DNA from: Chelativorans multitrophicus
Lineage (GTDB): Bacteria > Pseudomonadota > Alphaproteobacteria > Rhizobiales > Rhizobiaceae
Assembly (NCBI RefSeq): GCF_011317445.1
Contig: NZ_JAAAPL010000001.1
Span: forward strand, 1,755,001 to 1,819,000
DNA length: 64,000 nucleotides
Reading direction: 5' to 3'
Position 1 is the first letter of the stretch. Each line of letters starts with the position of its first letter. The notes under the pieces were generated by a model. It ran no database searches, was not told the origin of the DNA, and saw only the letters and a program-made list of their open reading frames with translations. A program made the translations under genes and the position numbers. This document shows positions 40,143 to 49,328 of this stretch, piece after piece.

Positions 40143-41789
40143 GTGAACGTGTCCAACCGGCTCTATGTCCAGCCCTTTGTGGAATGGACAAACCCGAACG
40201 GGAAATCGCCATTGCGTATTGCCGTGCTCGTTGGTCGGGAAAAGGGCCTCGCTCCATGGGAGTTGCAGCTTCTCGATCGGCTGCTGGCAGATCCTCGCTT
40301 CGAGCTTGTGGCTTTGCTGGTCAATCCTCGCCCTTTCAGCACAAAAGCGACGGCTCTTTTCAAGTTCGTCGCCCATATAGATCGACGTCTGTTCGCCCGC
40401 CTGCCGCCTTATACCCCAACCTATTTCGCGCATACTCGCGAGCGCATCGAAATCATCCGCCTCACCAGGCGGGCATCGGACCGGAAACCAGATCTGCCGC
40501 CAGGCATATTGGAGCGGCTGCGGCTTGATCTTGTCCTGCGCACGATTCCCGAAGGCCTGGCGGACGACATCGTCGCTGAGCTTCCCTTTGGGGAATGGGC
40601 ACCAAACGTCGCCGACTTGCAATCGGGTGAAGCCGAATGGTGCGGCTTTTCCGAGGTGGCCAGCAACGCGCCGACGATAAGCCTATCGATTTATGCGCGG
40701 CGCGGATCCAAGCGACCGCCGCAGGAAATCGATTCCGCTTCATTCAACCCGAAATTCAGCGCAGCGCGAAGTGCGGCTTTCCTCAAGGAAAAATCGGTCT
40801 TTCTCATCATGAGGGAATTGCGGCGGCTGGCCGACACGCGCCAGCTTGCCACAAAGCCGATACCTCCCGAACCCGCTGCATCGCCCGGAAAAGCCGAGGT
40901 GGGGCGTTACATTGCCGGATTTGCACGCGCCGCCGCCACGCGCCTGAGATGGGAATTGATGAGAAAGGCGGGCTGGCAGGCGGCGGTATGGACGCTTTAC
41001 GCCGGCGAGGGAACTGTCGAGGACTTTGAGCCGGGCACGAGCACGGAGTTGCCGCCGGCGCGAAACTCGATCAAGGCGGATCCCTTTCTCTTCAATCGTA
41101 ACGGGCGCTTCTATGTGTTCTATGAGAATTATGCGGTGGGCGACAGCAAAGCCCATATCGCGGTAGGCAGGCTGAAGCAGGGCACGATAGAGCCGCTGGG
41201 TATCGCGCTAAGAGGCGACGGCCACCTCTCCTTTCCTTTTGTTTTCCAAAGCAAAGGGGAAATCTTCCTGATGCCGGAGACTCATCAGCAAAAGCGGATC
41301 GAAATCTGGCGCTGCGTGAAATTTCCTCTCGAATGGGAGCTTCATGCCACCGCCATGGAAGGCTGCTCCGCTGCCGACAGCACGCTTTTCCGTCATCGGA
41401 ACAAGTGGTGGCTGCTCACCAATCTTTCGGACCACCACGCCTTCGAGGATCATTGCAGCGAGCTTTACGCCTTCGAAGTCGACGGGCCCTCCCTTTCACG
41501 CATCGAGCCTCATCGTCGCAATCCTGTCGTGATCGGCAGCACTGTGGCGCGCAATGCGGGCCGCGTCTTTTCCCGTCATGGCCGGCTTTTCAGGCCCTCG
41601 CAGAACAATGCCTATGGCATCTACGGCTACGGTCTCAATATCATGGAGATCGAGGAGCTTACGCGGGAGACCTATCGGGAGCGCTGCATCAGGACCATAC
41701 TGCCCGACTTCAAACCGGGCCTCATAGGCTGCCACCACTTCGATGCCAGCGGCGGGCGCTACATCCTGGATGCGCGGTTAAACAGGTGA
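40143..41789 (+). CDS. Formyltransferase-like / GINT1-like beta-propeller protein
   Basis: This ~548-residue protein begins at a GTG at 40143, right after the NRPS stop and behind GGGAGA. The first ~220 residues resemble a formyltransferase fold (IAVLVGREKGLAPWELQLLDRLL; LDLVLRTIPEGLADDIV) but I see no HPS-type catalytic motif. The second half (~275-548) has repeated blades with ADPFLFNRNGRFYVFYEN, SFPFVFQSKGEIFLMPE and STLFRHRNKWWLLTN, the five-bladed propeller of glucosamine inositolphosphorylceramide transferase-like (GINT1_N) proteins. Such modules often accompany polysaccharide genes. It is the last gene of the NRPS operon, and its 3' end overlaps the PPTase gene on the opposite strand. 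The role is unknown. Confidence 0.78.
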   Translation: MNVSNRLYVQPFVEWTNPNGKSPLRIAVLVGREKGLAPWELQLLDRLLADPRFELVALLVNPRPFSTKATALFKFVAHIDRRLFARLPPYTPTYFAHTRERIEIIRLTRRASDRKPDLPPGILERLRLDLVLRTIPEGLADDIVAELPFGEWAPNVADLQSGEAEWCGFSEVASNAPTISLSIYARRGSKRPPQEIDSASFNPKFSAARSAAFLKEKSVFLIMRELRRLADTRQLATKPIPPEPAASPGKAEVGRYIAGFARAAATRLRWELMRKAGWQAAVWTLYAGEGTVEDFEPGTSTELPPARNSIKADPFLFNRNGRFYVFYENYAVGDSKAHIAVGRLKQGTIEPLGIALRGDGHLSFPFVFQSKGEIFLMPETHQQKRIEIWRCVKFPLEWELHATAMEGCSAADSTLFRHRNKWWLLTNLSDHHAFEDHCSELYAFEVDGPSLSRIEPHRRNPVVIGSTVARNAGRVFSRHGRLFRPSQNNAYGIYGYGLNIMEIEELTRETYRERCIRTILPDFKPGLIGCHHFDASGGRYILDARLNR

Positions 41790-42571
41790 TCGTCGGCCAA
41801 CGGCGGTGCCCGGCGCAGCGGGCGCAGAGGCTCGGGCCACTCGCTTCCGTTTTGATCCTCGGTGACAGAGCGATAGCGCAACCAAATCCTGTTGCCGCCC
41901 GTCGATGCCGCCACCGCCCCGATATACCCGTAGGGCATTGCAATCTCGGCCAGCCGCCACCGAAGCGGCGCCCGAGGGTCGCCTTCCAGCCTCAGGAGCT
42001 TGGGCTCGCTGGCGTCATCTATGGATACGTCGAACGCGTCGAGCGGAAGCGAAAGGCCGGCGCCATGGGCCTTCACAAAGGCTTCCTTGCGTGTCCAGCA
42101 ACGATAGAACGCCTCTAGGTATTCGCTCGGCGGCAGGGTCCCGAGCGCCTGCTGCTCGGCGGGAGAAAAGAAATGCTGCGCTACGTCTTCCTTCAGAGGA
42201 AGCGCCTGCTCGATATCCACGCCCACCTGATACCGGTCCGACACCGCAAGCACTGCCATACCGCCGGAATGGCTGAGATTGAAGTGAAGCGGCGGTTTTG
42301 CACCCGCAAGACGCGGCTTGCCGAAAGCATTATAGGTGAAGACGAGCCGCTTGGCGGGAAGACCGAGATAACGCGCCAGGATCTCCCGAAGCCGTCCGCG
42401 CCCTACCAGAAAACGCAGTCGATCACGTTCCTGCAGAAATCGGCCGGCACGGGCGAATTCCGTATCGCTCAGCGCCTCCACATATCGCGGCAGTTCACCG
42501 GCAATGACATCGAGAGGCCATCTCCAGAGATCGATGACGTCCGGTCCGATCGTGACGGGGCTATACCGCAT
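41759..42571 (-). CDS. Sfp-type 4'-phosphopantetheinyl transferase
   Basis: The enzyme attaches the phosphopantetheine arm to ACP/T domains. It shows the Sfp-group motifs NLSHSGGMAVLAVSDRYQVGVDIEQ and FYRCWTRKEAFVKAHG (WxxKEA), with KPRL at ~residue 90. Starting at the ATG at 42571 (behind AGGTG) gives 270 residues. It lies directly after the DegT gene, overlapping its end by 11 bases. Being beside a megasynthase with four carrier domains, it most likely activates them. Its stop lies inside the convergent GINT1-like gene, a 31-bp overlap. Confidence 0.93.
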   Translation of the reverse strand: MRYSPVTIGPDVIDLWRWPLDVIAGELPRYVEALSDTEFARAGRFLQERDRLRFLVGRGRLREILARYLGLPAKRLVFTYNAFGKPRLAGAKPPLHFNLSHSGGMAVLAVSDRYQVGVDIEQALPLKEDVAQHFFSPAEQQALGTLPPSEYLEAFYRCWTRKEAFVKAHGAGLSLPLDAFDVSIDDASEPKLLRLEGDPRAPLRWRLAEIAMPYGYIGAVAASTGGNRIWLRYRSVTEDQNGSEWPEPLRPLRRAPPLADDHLFNRASRM

Positions 42572-43748
42572 AGGACACCTGCCTTGCTGCCTCGCCACCG
42601 CTGGCGAGCCGCCGGGCGACATAAGCCACAAGCGGCAGAGGATAGTTTTCGCCGAGGCTGATGCGGCAGCTGCGCTGCAGGATGTCGAGCGTGCGCGCGC
42701 ACATATCCGGCGCATATTCGACTTTCCGTGAGGCCCATGCGAACGGGTTCATTTCAGGATGGGCCGCGCGCTGCTCAAGCACCGGCAGCCAGTTCGTATA
42801 AACGTGCCGGCTTGAATCGTAGAGCCGGTAGACGCCGCGCTTGTTCCGGGCCGCAAAATCTGCGGCCTCTTCCGCTGTATTGAAGATCACATGCAGTCCG
42901 ACGGCATTCTCGACATCGTTATGCGGACCGATCCTGAATGCGGACGAGGCCGCCAGCACCCGGGTCATCAACCGATAGCGAGCCCGCATGCGAGCCAGCA
43001 TTGGATCGAGCTTGGCGAGCTGGACGTTGAGCATGGCACCCTGAATTTGGCTGGCCTTGAAATTGACCCCGAAGAAATGCGGCTCGTTTTCATTATCGAG
43101 GTGACCGCGAAAGATGGAACCGACATCGTGATACATACGGGCGCGGACGTAATACCGGTCCTCATTTGTGACGACCGCCCCACCCTCGCCGACGTTCATG
43201 TTCTTGAACTGGTTGAAGCTGTAGGCGCCGATATCTCCGATGGTGCCCACCCGCCGGCCCTTATATGTGACACCGACCGCCTGACAGGCATCCTCGATCA
43301 CGAGAAGCCCACGCTCACGGGCGATCTCCATGATCCGATCCATGTCGCAGACCATATTCGCCATATGCACCGGCAGGATAGCGCGCGTGCGCGGCGTGAT
43401 CTTGCGCAGGATGTCCGCGGGATCAATGGTCAGCGTCTGGTCGATATCGACAAGCACCGGAACGGCGCCGACCGCCAGCGGCGCGGCCGCGGTGGCGATC
43501 CAGGTATAGGCGGGCACCAGAACCTCGTCGCCCGGCCCTACGCCCGCCGCAGCGAGCGCCGAGATGAGTGCGGCGGTGCCGCTGCTCACGGCGAGCGTGT
43601 GCTTGACACCGAATTTCTCCGAATAATCCGCCTCAAATCGCGTTAGCGGTCCTTCACCCACGCCGCTATACCGCGCCAGGTGCCCGGATGCGATAACCCG
43701 CCCGACCGCAAACCACTCCCGCAAACCGACCTTTGCCATCCCGGACAT
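42561..43748 (-). CDS. DegT/DnrJ/EryC1/StrS family PLP aminotransferase
   Basis: This ~395-residue fold-type I aminotransferase has the Schiff-base lysine in YSFNQFKNMNVGEGGA (Lys182). VLVPAYTWIATAAAPLAVGAVPVLVDID and LLVIEDACQAVGVTYKGRRVGT are the usual cofactor and substrate segments. It could aminate an NDP-keto-sugar for the EPS, or make an amino precursor for the NRPS; the overlap with the PPTase gene argues for a shared operon. The start is uncertain: I use an ATG at 43748 (MSGMAKVG), but the frame is open to a TTG at 43859, with another ATG at 43739. Confidence 0.86.
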   Translation of the reverse strand: MSGMAKVGLREWFAVGRVIASGHLARYSGVGEGPLTRFEADYSEKFGVKHTLAVSSGTAALISALAAAGVGPGDEVLVPAYTWIATAAAPLAVGAVPVLVDIDQTLTIDPADILRKITPRTRAILPVHMANMVCDMDRIMEIARERGLLVIEDACQAVGVTYKGRRVGTIGDIGAYSFNQFKNMNVGEGGAVVTNEDRYYVRARMYHDVGSIFRGHLDNENEPHFFGVNFKASQIQGAMLNVQLAKLDPMLARMRARYRLMTRVLAASSAFRIGPHNDVENAVGLHVIFNTAEEAADFAARNKRGVYRLYDSSRHVYTNWLPVLEQRAAHPEMNPFAWASRKVEYAPDMCARTLDILQRSCRISLGENYPLPLVAYVARRLASGGEAARQVSYAV

Positions 43749-44007
43749 CCCGAATCTGAAACGAGAAAGGCCGCCGAGCGAAAGTTCTCCCGACGAAGCC
43801 CCCCAATTCCCAACCAATTTTCGATTTCCAAGACTATTTCTCGGGCGAGATTTATTCAAATAAGCCTATGATATAATCCACTTTCCACCCGCTCTAATTC
43901 AGTTGGCCGAAAAGACTATAAAGCCTCTCCCTGTAGGGAATTCGGCTAAGTTCGGCAGAAAGATGTTCTTTGTTACTATCGCCAAAACGCAAATGGCGGG
44001 ACGGAGC

Positions 44008-45672
44008 ATGAAAATCCTTGATCTGCGGTCCATGCCTGCGGGACAGCTCCTCCAGGCCGATCTCGCCATTATCGGAGCCGGGCCAGCAGGGCTGACAATA
44101 GCGCGGGAACTCGCCGGCACAAGAATCCGCGTGCTCGTCCTCGAAAGCGGCGGCCGTGATTTTGAACCGGACATTCAGGCCCTCAACGAAGTCGAAAATA
44201 TCGGTGAGCCGGTGGACCGCGGCGCAGCAGCGCTCGGACGCGGTTATTCGGACGAGCTTTCCTGGCTAAATGAGATCCCCGCCTTCGAGCTTCGCAACCG
44301 CCTGATCGGCGGCAGCACCCATACCTGGATCGGCAAATGCGCGGCCTTCGACGAGATCGATTTTGCCGAGCGTCCCTGGGTGCCCAATTCCGGCTGGCCA
44401 ATTGATCGCAGATCCCTGTCGGACGCGCTGGACCGCGCCGCGGCGCTGCTCAATCTGGGGCCCAACATTTACGACGAGGGCCTAGACCGCCTGCTTCGAT
44501 CGCCGCCCGTGAAGCTCGGCCTCGACCGGAACCTTCTCCGGCCGTTCTTTTGGCAGTTCAGCCACTCGCGCGAACGCCGGGGCGAACCGCTACGCTTCCG
44601 CGAGGAATTCAAGCGATTGGAAGCCGTCAATGTCGATACCGTGACCAACGCAACGGTAACGCGCGTCAAAGTCGACAAAAGGGGCCACGCGCCCTTTTCG
44701 CTCGAGATGCGCACGCTTCATGGGAACCACGCTGTGGTTCAGGCACAGGTCGTGGTGCTCTGCGCCGGCGGCATTGAAAACGCGCGCCTCCTGCTCGCCT
44801 CAGGCATCGGCAACGAACGGGATGTGGTCGGGCGCTACCTGGCCGACCACCCCCGGACGGTCATTGCTCGTTTCGACAAGCGAGGGGCCGCGGCAGTCGC
44901 CCGGCATTTCGGCTTCTTCGGCCTTGCTGAGGGCCGGCCCGCCCGCTTTTATTTGCGAGGGCTGGCGCTCAGTCCGCGGCTGCAGGAGCGCGAGGGCCTG
45001 CTCAACTGCGCGGCTTATCCCGTTCAGGAACTGGCGGAGGACGATCCGTGGATTGCGCTCAAGCGCTTTCGTCGTAGCGGCCGTTTTCGGCATGCCTTGA
45101 ACGTGCTTTCATCGCCGGATCTCCTTGCGACAGGCCTCTATCGCCGGCTCATCCAGAAGCGGGCTCTGCCGCGCAAGCTCGATGGACTCCGCTTCGATGT
45201 CATGGTGGAGCAGCAGCCCGATCCTGAAAGCCGCGTCACACTTTCCGCGCGCCGAGATGTGCTGGGCGTTCCGCTCCCACGCGTTGACTGGAAAATATCG
45301 GGACGGGAGGGGACAAGCATCATGCGGCTTGCCCAATTGATGTCGGAGGAATTCAACCGTGTTGGCCTGCCGCAGCCCCAGCTCGCCGGCTGGATTGCCC
45401 GCAACGATCCCACTGCCGCTTCCTTCAGCGACATGGCGCATCCGGCCGGTACGACGCGCATGGGAACCGACCCGGCAACGAGCGTGGTTGACGAGAATGC
45501 CTGCGTTCATGGGATCGAAGGGCTGTATGTGGCTGGCAGCTCGGTCTTTCCGACCCCGGGGCATGCCAATCCCACGCTGATGATCGTAGCGCTCTCCATC
45601 CGTCTTGCCGATCATCTGAAAGGCCGGTTCACCCGCTCGCCCAGGACGCCGGCGCGAATGGAAACGGTTTAA
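44008..45672 (+). CDS. GMC-family FAD oxidoreductase
   Basis: The ~554-residue flavoprotein has an N-terminal Rossmann motif ([18 protein letters not shown], ~residue 17-34), GGSTHTWIG, VVLCAGGIENARLLL and a C-terminal HPAGTTRMGTDPATSVVDENACVHGIEGLYVAGSSVFPTPGHANPTLMIVAL, the two halves of the glucose-methanol-choline oxidoreductase fold. It would oxidise an alcohol to an aldehyde or ketone, or a sugar hydroxyl. I chose the ATG at 44008 because the nucleotide fold starts right after it; the frame is open to 43903. It is divergent from the DegT gene. Its 3' end overlaps the next gene by four bases. Confidence 0.88.
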   Translation: MKILDLRSMPAGQLLQADLAIIGAGPAGLTIARELAGTRIRVLVLESGGRDFEPDIQALNEVENIGEPVDRGAAALGRGYSDELSWLNEIPAFELRNRLIGGSTHTWIGKCAAFDEIDFAERPWVPNSGWPIDRRSLSDALDRAAALLNLGPNIYDEGLDRLLRSPPVKLGLDRNLLRPFFWQFSHSRERRGEPLRFREEFKRLEAVNVDTVTNATVTRVKVDKRGHAPFSLEMRTLHGNHAVVQAQVVVLCAGGIENARLLLASGIGNERDVVGRYLADHPRTVIARFDKRGAAAVARHFGFFGLAEGRPARFYLRGLALSPRLQEREGLLNCAAYPVQELAEDDPWIALKRFRRSGRFRHALNVLSSPDLLATGLYRRLIQKRALPRKLDGLRFDVMVEQQPDPESRVTLSARRDVLGVPLPRVDWKISGREGTSIMRLAQLMSEEFNRVGLPQPQLAGWIARNDPTAASFSDMAHPAGTTRMGTDPATSVVDENACVHGIEGLYVAGSSVFPTPGHANPTLMIVALSIRLADHLKGRFTRSPRTPARMETV

Positions 45673-46487
45673 AGCCGGAAATAAAACCCTTCGCTGCTGC
45701 TTGCGCCCAGTTCGGGATGCGTTTCGATCACATGCGAAAGCGAGGGGATTTTCCACCGGTCGACAAGCGCATAGCCGAGAGCCTCGATTTCCGCGAGAAA
45801 AGAGGCCTCGTTCCTGATCTGATAGGGAACAAGGGCCCTACCGATCTTTTCCAGTGTAACGACGGTGCGCCCCCGGCGCAGCGCCACCTTGTTGAGGATG
45901 ACGTGACGCGGCAACTGGGGAAGCCTGCCCAGGAGATCCGGAAAGGAAACATCGAGATATTGGAGGAGGCCTGAACCCAGGAACAGGTCCACGGCTCCTG
46001 AATTCTCCACCTGGTCGACGAACCGGAGATTTTCGAGCCCGTCCCTTTCCGCACGCTGGCGGCCTGCCCGCACGATGGCCGGCAGGTCGTAGACCGTCCA
46101 GCGTAGTTCCGGAGCTATGGGCAAAAGGTTCTGGAAGGCGCGGTATTTGGTGCCCATGTGCCCGCCTGCATCCACCAGCGAGGAAATTTCGCCGGATAGC
46201 CGCTGCATCCAGAAAAGCACGGGATAGTCCCATGGCGCGACCTCGCACATCCGCTCGAAGGCTACGTCCGCCACGTCCTCGTGATCGTATCCGGCAATCC
46301 CGCTTCTTTGGGCCGCCGCAAGCGCCTGCGCATAGGAAGCGTAAGCGCCTGAGAAGCGGCGGGGAACGGGCGCGAGATAACGAAGTCGCCCCCGGACTAG
46401 ACGCAATGGGAGAAGCGTTGAGCGAAGCGTCGCCACCGCGATTTTAGAAAACGTCCGCGGGCGAGCAAGAACATTAGATCGGATCAT
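45669..46487 (-). CDS. TIGR04325-like putative methyltransferase
   Basis: The ~272-residue protein begins at an ATG at 46487 behind GAGGAG. The frame extends upstream but that part lies within the wzx 3' end. The core ~90-230 has SLVDAGGHMGTKYRAF, a SAM-binding-like GxG loop, LRWTVYDLPAIVRAG, and LFLGSGLLQYL. These match TIGR04325, a small methyltransferase-like family found in polysaccharide clusters. It overlaps wzx by 14 bases and should be its operon partner. It may methylate a sugar of the repeat unit. The exact reaction is unknown. Confidence 0.78.
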   Translation of the reverse strand: MIRSNVLARPRTFSKIAVATLRSTLLPLRLVRGRLRYLAPVPRRFSGAYASYAQALAAAQRSGIAGYDHEDVADVAFERMCEVAPWDYPVLFWMQRLSGEISSLVDAGGHMGTKYRAFQNLLPIAPELRWTVYDLPAIVRAGRQRAERDGLENLRFVDQVENSGAVDLFLGSGLLQYLDVSFPDLLGRLPQLPRHVILNKVALRRGRTVVTLEKIGRALVPYQIRNEASFLAEIEALGYALVDRWKIPSLSHVIETHPELGASSSEGFYFRL

Positions 46488-48000
46488 CGATGCTCCTCGT
46501 CGGCCAATGCAGCCATGCCAAGCCCGCGAACCTCCAGAGGGCGAAAACCGCTGCGAGATAGGTGATCGCACCCACCCCCACCTGCAGGAGGAAGACGAAT
46601 GTAGGCCGCAACTCGAAGAAACTGGTGACCCGGCCAAGATAGAGGATGGCGACGAGCATTGCTCCGAGCGCAAAGAGCAGGAGCGCGCTGTTCCTTGCGA
46701 TCTCCCACCAATTCAGCCCCCCGTGGCGCTGCTGCACCCAAATGGAGGTGGCCAGCGCGATGGCTGCGGCCACGCACTGCCCGAGAGCCACCGCAACCAC
46801 GCCAAAAGGCGAGAGCAGGATTATGAGTCCCACTGAGACCAGCGCATTGAAAAGCGATATCGGTGCTAGAGCTTTGAGTTTGCCTCGGACCGCCAGCAAG
46901 GGCTCCGTCGGATAACTGGTGACAAGCAGCAGCTGTTTTGCCGCGAGCACACCAACCAGCAGCGCAGCCGGTTTCCATGCCTCCCCGAGAGCCACTTCCA
47001 CGAAGCTTTCCGATACCACCGCCAGCCCAAGATAAACCGGCGCAGCAACCGCGATGAGGACAGGAAAGAAACTCGCGCCGGCGTTTCGAACGAGGTCCTC
47101 GTGGTCCGCCGCCTTTTCTTGCCGTTCCTTGGCGCGACGGAAGAGCACCCAGCCGAGCAACCGTGCCGGTTCGCCGACAAGTTCCGAAAAGGCAGCTACT
47201 ATGCGCTCCGCGGCCCGATAATAGCCAGCCTCCGTAAGGCCGAGAAAACCGCCGACGGCAAGCGTTCCCGAATAGGAGCGGAAGAAGACGATCAGACGAT
47301 TGAAGATAATCTGCTGAGAGAAATGCAGGACCTCGCGCAAAACTGTCCGGGATGGCCTGGCAAGCCCCACGAACCCAATCGCCGCAACGGAACCTGAGAG
47401 GAGAACCATCTGCATTGCGAGCCGCCCGGCCGCAAGGGCGAAGACATTCCAGCCTTCCCTGAGGCCGAACACGATTAGGGCAAGGCCGGCCAGCTCGGCG
47501 GTGATCCGGATCATCGCCTGCCGTTTCAGTTTTCCCTGCTGCACAAGAACGCCGTCATAGACGGTGGTGAGCGCGGCCGGCAGGATCCAGCACGAAAAGA
47601 GCGCCAGCAGGAACGCCTCCCAGCTTTTGCCGAACGCGCCATGCAGAACGCCGGCGGTGAGAAGACCGACAATCATGAAAAAGAGACCGCTTGCGAGCGA
47701 CATGCCAGCGATCTGGTCGAGATGAGCTTCGCCTTCGGAAGACCTCATGACGAATTCCGCCCATCCACCTTCTGCGAGCATAACGAGGAGGATTGCGATG
47801 GCGGAGCAGAAGGCAAAAAGGCCGAATTGCGCGGGAGTAAGCACATGGGCTGCAATGATGAAGGCCGCAAGCTGGCAAACCTGGGTCACCAGCTTTGCCG
47901 ACAGCGCCCAAAGGCCGCTGCCGACGATCGAGGGAATACGGAGTGAAAACCGTCTTCCCGGCGCTCGCGCGCCTTCCAGCCGCTCCGTCTTACCCGACAT
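46474..48000 (-). CDS. Wzx-type polysaccharide flippase
   Basis: The ~508-residue protein has about 12-14 hydrophobic helices. The N-terminal half begins with GSGLWALSAKLVTQVCQLAAFIIAAHVLTPAQFGLFAF, typical of the MOP-superfamily lipopolysaccharide flippases (polysacc_synt). It should flip the lipid-linked repeat unit to the periplasm for Wzy. ATG 48000 is preceded by GGGGGTGAAA; a GTG six bases upstream is an alternative. It overlaps the methyltransferase gene by 14 bases and ends the minus-strand EPS block. Confidence 0.9.
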   Translation of the reverse strand: MSGKTERLEGARAPGRRFSLRIPSIVGSGLWALSAKLVTQVCQLAAFIIAAHVLTPAQFGLFAFCSAIAILLVMLAEGGWAEFVMRSSEGEAHLDQIAGMSLASGLFFMIVGLLTAGVLHGAFGKSWEAFLLALFSCWILPAALTTVYDGVLVQQGKLKRQAMIRITAELAGLALIVFGLREGWNVFALAAGRLAMQMVLLSGSVAAIGFVGLARPSRTVLREVLHFSQQIIFNRLIVFFRSYSGTLAVGGFLGLTEAGYYRAAERIVAAFSELVGEPARLLGWVLFRRAKERQEKAADHEDLVRNAGASFFPVLIAVAAPVYLGLAVVSESFVEVALGEAWKPAALLVGVLAAKQLLLVTSYPTEPLLAVRGKLKALAPISLFNALVSVGLIILLSPFGVVAVALGQCVAAAIALATSIWVQQRHGGLNWWEIARNSALLLFALGAMLVAILYLGRVTSFFELRPTFVFLLQVGVGAITYLAAVFALWRFAGLAWLHWPTRSIDDPI

Positions 48001-48257
48001 TTTCACCCCCGCGCCCGCTGCTTATCAACATCCTCGCCAGTGGCTTGCATCTCCATATTCACGGTTGCCCTTTCATCCGCTAGATTCCCTTGCAGATTGC
48101 TGGTGATTCGACATTGCCAGCCGCAGGAAAGCTTCGGAAAACCGCCGCATGACGCTGCGTGACGCCAGATGTGAAGCACGATGGCTTGCCGCCTGGGCAA
48201 GCATGGTTTCCGGGAGCGATGCGCCCTCCCCTCCACTGGCGAACGGATCCTGAGCGG

Positions 48258-48410
48258 ATGGCGCGAGACGCTGGCAAGGAAACCCTTCTGGAACGACTCT
48301 TCCCCGCGTGGCCGATTAAATCCTTCAGCGTCAGGGCCATCGCCTGGTGGCTCGTCATCTTGTTCTGCCTCGCCATCTGGATCGTCATTCTCATCGCTTG
48401 GCTCCGATAA
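48258..48410 (+). CDS. Small single-pass membrane protein (uncertain)
   Basis: A 50-residue frame from ATG 48258 (GAGCGG just upstream) has a basic/acidic N-terminus and ends in a long hydrophobic helix (WWLVILFCLAIWIVILIAW) with a final Leu-Arg. It is on the strand opposite to the flanking EPS genes, five bases from the end of exoY. Such small membrane proteins are known near polysaccharide loci, but short hydrophobic frames also occur by chance. A longer in-frame start at 48159 exists. Confidence 0.4.
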   Translation: MARDAGKETLLERLFPAWPIKSFSVRAIAWWLVILFCLAIWIVILIAWLR

Positions 48411-48415
48411 CGCGA

Positions 48416-49093
48416 TCAGCAGCCGTTCCGATCGAACAGAAGCACGCCGACGGTTCGCCAGATGATTTTGAAATCCAGCGCCAGGGAGCGTGTCGCATAA
48501 TAGCGGGCGTCCAGTTCGACGCGATCGTCATAAGACGTATCGTTGCGGCCCGATACTTGCCACAGGCCGGTGATCCCCGGCGTCAGCATCAAATAGCAGT
48601 GCGCACGCTCGCCATAGCGCGCGAGCTCTTCCTCCACGACCGGGCGAGGGCCGACAATGCTCATCTCGCCCCTGAGCACATTCACGAACTGCGGAATTTC
48701 GTCGAGGCTGGTCATTCGGAGGAAACGGCCCATGGAGTGCACCCGCGGATCGTCTCGCAGCTTGCGGTTCATCTCCCATTCGCGGCGCGCGGCCTCGTTA
48801 GCGCAGAGAAATTCCTGCAGGCTCCGGTCGGCATCTCGGCGCATGGTGCGAAACTTTAGGCAATCGAATTCCCGGCCATATCTGCCAATCCGCTTATGGC
48901 TATAGATAAGCGGCGATCCATCCTGAATGAAAAGAAGAATGCATATGACAGCTATCACAGGAAAAAGAAACAGAAGCGCACAAATTGAGAATACGAAATC
49001 AAAGACTTTCTTTATAATGTCTATAATACTTCGTCTTTGCCGGTTACGTGAGCGAACTGAGTCACGAACCGCGCCTTCCAGCGCAGAAAGCAT
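48416..49093 (-). CDS. Undecaprenyl-phosphate sugar-1-P transferase (ExoY-like)
   Basis: This 225-residue initiating transferase puts the first sugar phosphate on undecaprenyl phosphate. It has one N-terminal membrane segment (VFDFVFSICALLFLFPVIAVICILLFI) and the ExoY/WbaP catalytic core: KRIGRYGREFDCLKFRTM, MTSLDEIPQFVNVLRGEMSIVGPRPVVEEE, TPGITGLWQVSGRND and the ARYYATRSLALDFKIIWRT tail. It is the short one-TM (ExoY) version. GGGGATCAACT precedes the ATG. It should start EPS repeat assembly. Confidence 0.93.
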   Translation of the reverse strand: MLSALEGAVRDSVRSRNRQRRSIIDIIKKVFDFVFSICALLFLFPVIAVICILLFIQDGSPLIYSHKRIGRYGREFDCLKFRTMRRDADRSLQEFLCANEAARREWEMNRKLRDDPRVHSMGRFLRMTSLDEIPQFVNVLRGEMSIVGPRPVVEEELARYGERAHCYLMLTPGITGLWQVSGRNDTSYDDRVELDARYYATRSLALDFKIIWRTVGVLLFDRNGC

Positions 49094-49328
49094 AGTTGAT
49101 CCCCAATATTTTCCCCGCCGACCATACGTCAGCTTCTAGCAAAAATATTATCTCGGGCCTGTTTGCGCGCCTATAATTCTATTGGGGTATTGCTACAGAT
49201 ATTTCGATGCGCTTTGACAGGTTCCGTACTCCTCTTATCATTCATCCACCCCACGGCGCTGACCCACCGCCGCCTCTTTCCGCCTTCCAGCACGAAAGTG
49301 TTAATCGCGTCGAAGCGCATCTCATCCG

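Noticed and set aside
43849-43877. A TATAAT-like element with a possible -35 upstream of the GMC gene.
   Set aside because: The -35 region (GATTTA) does not match well, and the real GMC start is uncertain, so the promoter cannot be supported.
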